DNA from: Branchiostoma belcheri
Lineage: Eukaryota; Chordata; Leptocardii; Amphioxiformes; Branchiostomatidae
Assembly: GCF_001625305.1 (NCBI RefSeq)
Contig: NW_017802591.1
Span: forward strand, 156,594 to 220,593
Direction of reading: 5' to 3'
DNA: 64,000 nucleotides
Translations under genes and position numbers: made by a program
Shown here: piece after piece, positions 63,316 to 64,000 of the stretch
How positions within the stretch are numbered: the first letter of the stretch is position 1
Layout: each line of letters begins with the position of its first letter
The notes under the pieces: generated by a model
Seen by the model: only the letters and a program-made list of their open reading frames with translations
Databases searched by the model: none
What the model was told of the DNA's origin: nothing

Positions 63316-64000
63316 GTTGGACCTGACGCATTATTCACGGCGGTCTGTCACTACGGCATTTTTCCCATTGCCGGGGGCGTTCGATAAAGTATCGGGTTAC
63401 AAGACGCAATTTTGGGCTAACCGTAAAACATTTGAAAATAAACAAACTAGTATCGAAGGGAAAATTTCGTTGAAATAAAATAAAATTATTGTCTTTACAT
63501 ACATTCAATGGTGATTTTTTGCGCAAAATGGATGATTTTTTCGTATTACGTTAAAAAAGGCGACAATTTTCGGGATTTTGCAGCGTCATATTTTAGCCAA
63601 TCACCGAGCAAACCTGGCTACACATATTACGCAAGATCACTGATTTTTATGTTTTTTGACGACTAGGAATAAGACGAAAAATCGTGCTTTTGGGATTTTT
63701 TAATTTCTGACTATAAGTATAGGTTTTCTTGACAAATAGTTCAAAAAATCGAATTTTTTGGCTTTTTTCGCACTCAATTACCCGTAATTCAAAATTAAAC
63801 GCATTTTTCAAAAATCCCAAAAGCACGATTTTCGGGACAACCGTGACAGTCATTTTGAGCCGTAAATGGGGTATGTTTGACTCTCCATGTTTCCAGGTTT
63901 GAACGAGTTGTGCAGACATGTCATATCTCCCAAAAGTGTGCACCGTGTTATTCATAAAGGCGTAAAGAATCATTACAGTATTCAAGGTCACCCAAGGATA
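63316..64000. other. No gene; AT-rich with a hairpin
   Basis: Short minus-strand frames lack any motif. The notable structure is the inverted pair 63675-63700 and 63810-63834. Confidence 0.4.
63675..63834. repeat. Inverted repeat with 25-bp arms
   Basis: ATCGTGCTTTTGGGATTTTT (63681-63700) is complementary to AAAAATCCCAAAAGCACGAT (63810-63829), and the arms extend outward through CGAA/TTCG with one bulged base. The loop contains a smaller palindrome-like AAAAAATCGAATTTTTT. It may be the core of a small fold-back repeat. Confidence 0.75.

Overview
Eukaryotic, animal-type DNA. The evidence is spliced extracellular-domain exons with GT-AG borders and matching phases, long repeat-filled introns, and abundant LINE, Penelope-like, SINE, MITE and satellite relics. 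The mix of SRCR, CUB, CCP and YWTD domains together with this repeat collection fits an invertebrate deuterostome, and a lancelet (Branchiostoma) is my best guess. That is inference, not proof. One 20-base assembly gap lies at 31714-31733.

Host gene (minus strand, 29.5 kb to beyond the left edge): twelve exons can be read. In transcript order they encode a candidate signal peptide (29519-29465), a CUB domain in two exons, one CCP/sushi domain, two group A SRCR domains of two exons each, and at least four YWTD (LDLR class B) propeller blades in four exons. Every junction between neighbouring exons is phase-compatible. Together they give about 1,877 nt (about 625 residues) of a secreted or membrane mosaic receptor whose 3' end is outside the window. 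A second possible coding start, on the minus strand at 61411-61307, is unassigned.

Repeats, left to right. 0-14 kb: four TTAA-flanked piggyBac-type non-autonomous elements, each carrying an 18-base GC palindrome at up to three sites, nested with LINE pieces and other MITEs, all inside introns. 15-19 kb: a 32-bp minisatellite, a CCATGGAGG minisatellite, a 1-kb array rich in AAGAA/TTCTT, and one arm of a long-terminal-inverted-repeat element. 22.9-25.5 kb: a long LINE copy with only two frame breaks, both in G runs. 25.5-30.3 kb: a 300-bp inverted pair 2.8 kb apart that encloses the candidate first exon. 33-42 kb: tandem repeats, a second LINE with one stop, a 42-bp minisatellite, a Penelope-like relic and a rearranged LINE.

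40.6-58 kb is dominated by a degenerate tandem array of a roughly 2-kb unit containing a tRNA-like segment. It is split by a 3.2-kb inverted-repeat element with a small central ORF. 58-64 kb is a scrapyard of LINE and Penelope-like pieces. I see no plus-strand host gene and no CRISPR, rRNA or functional tRNA gene. Repeat family letters (U to Z) used below are mine.
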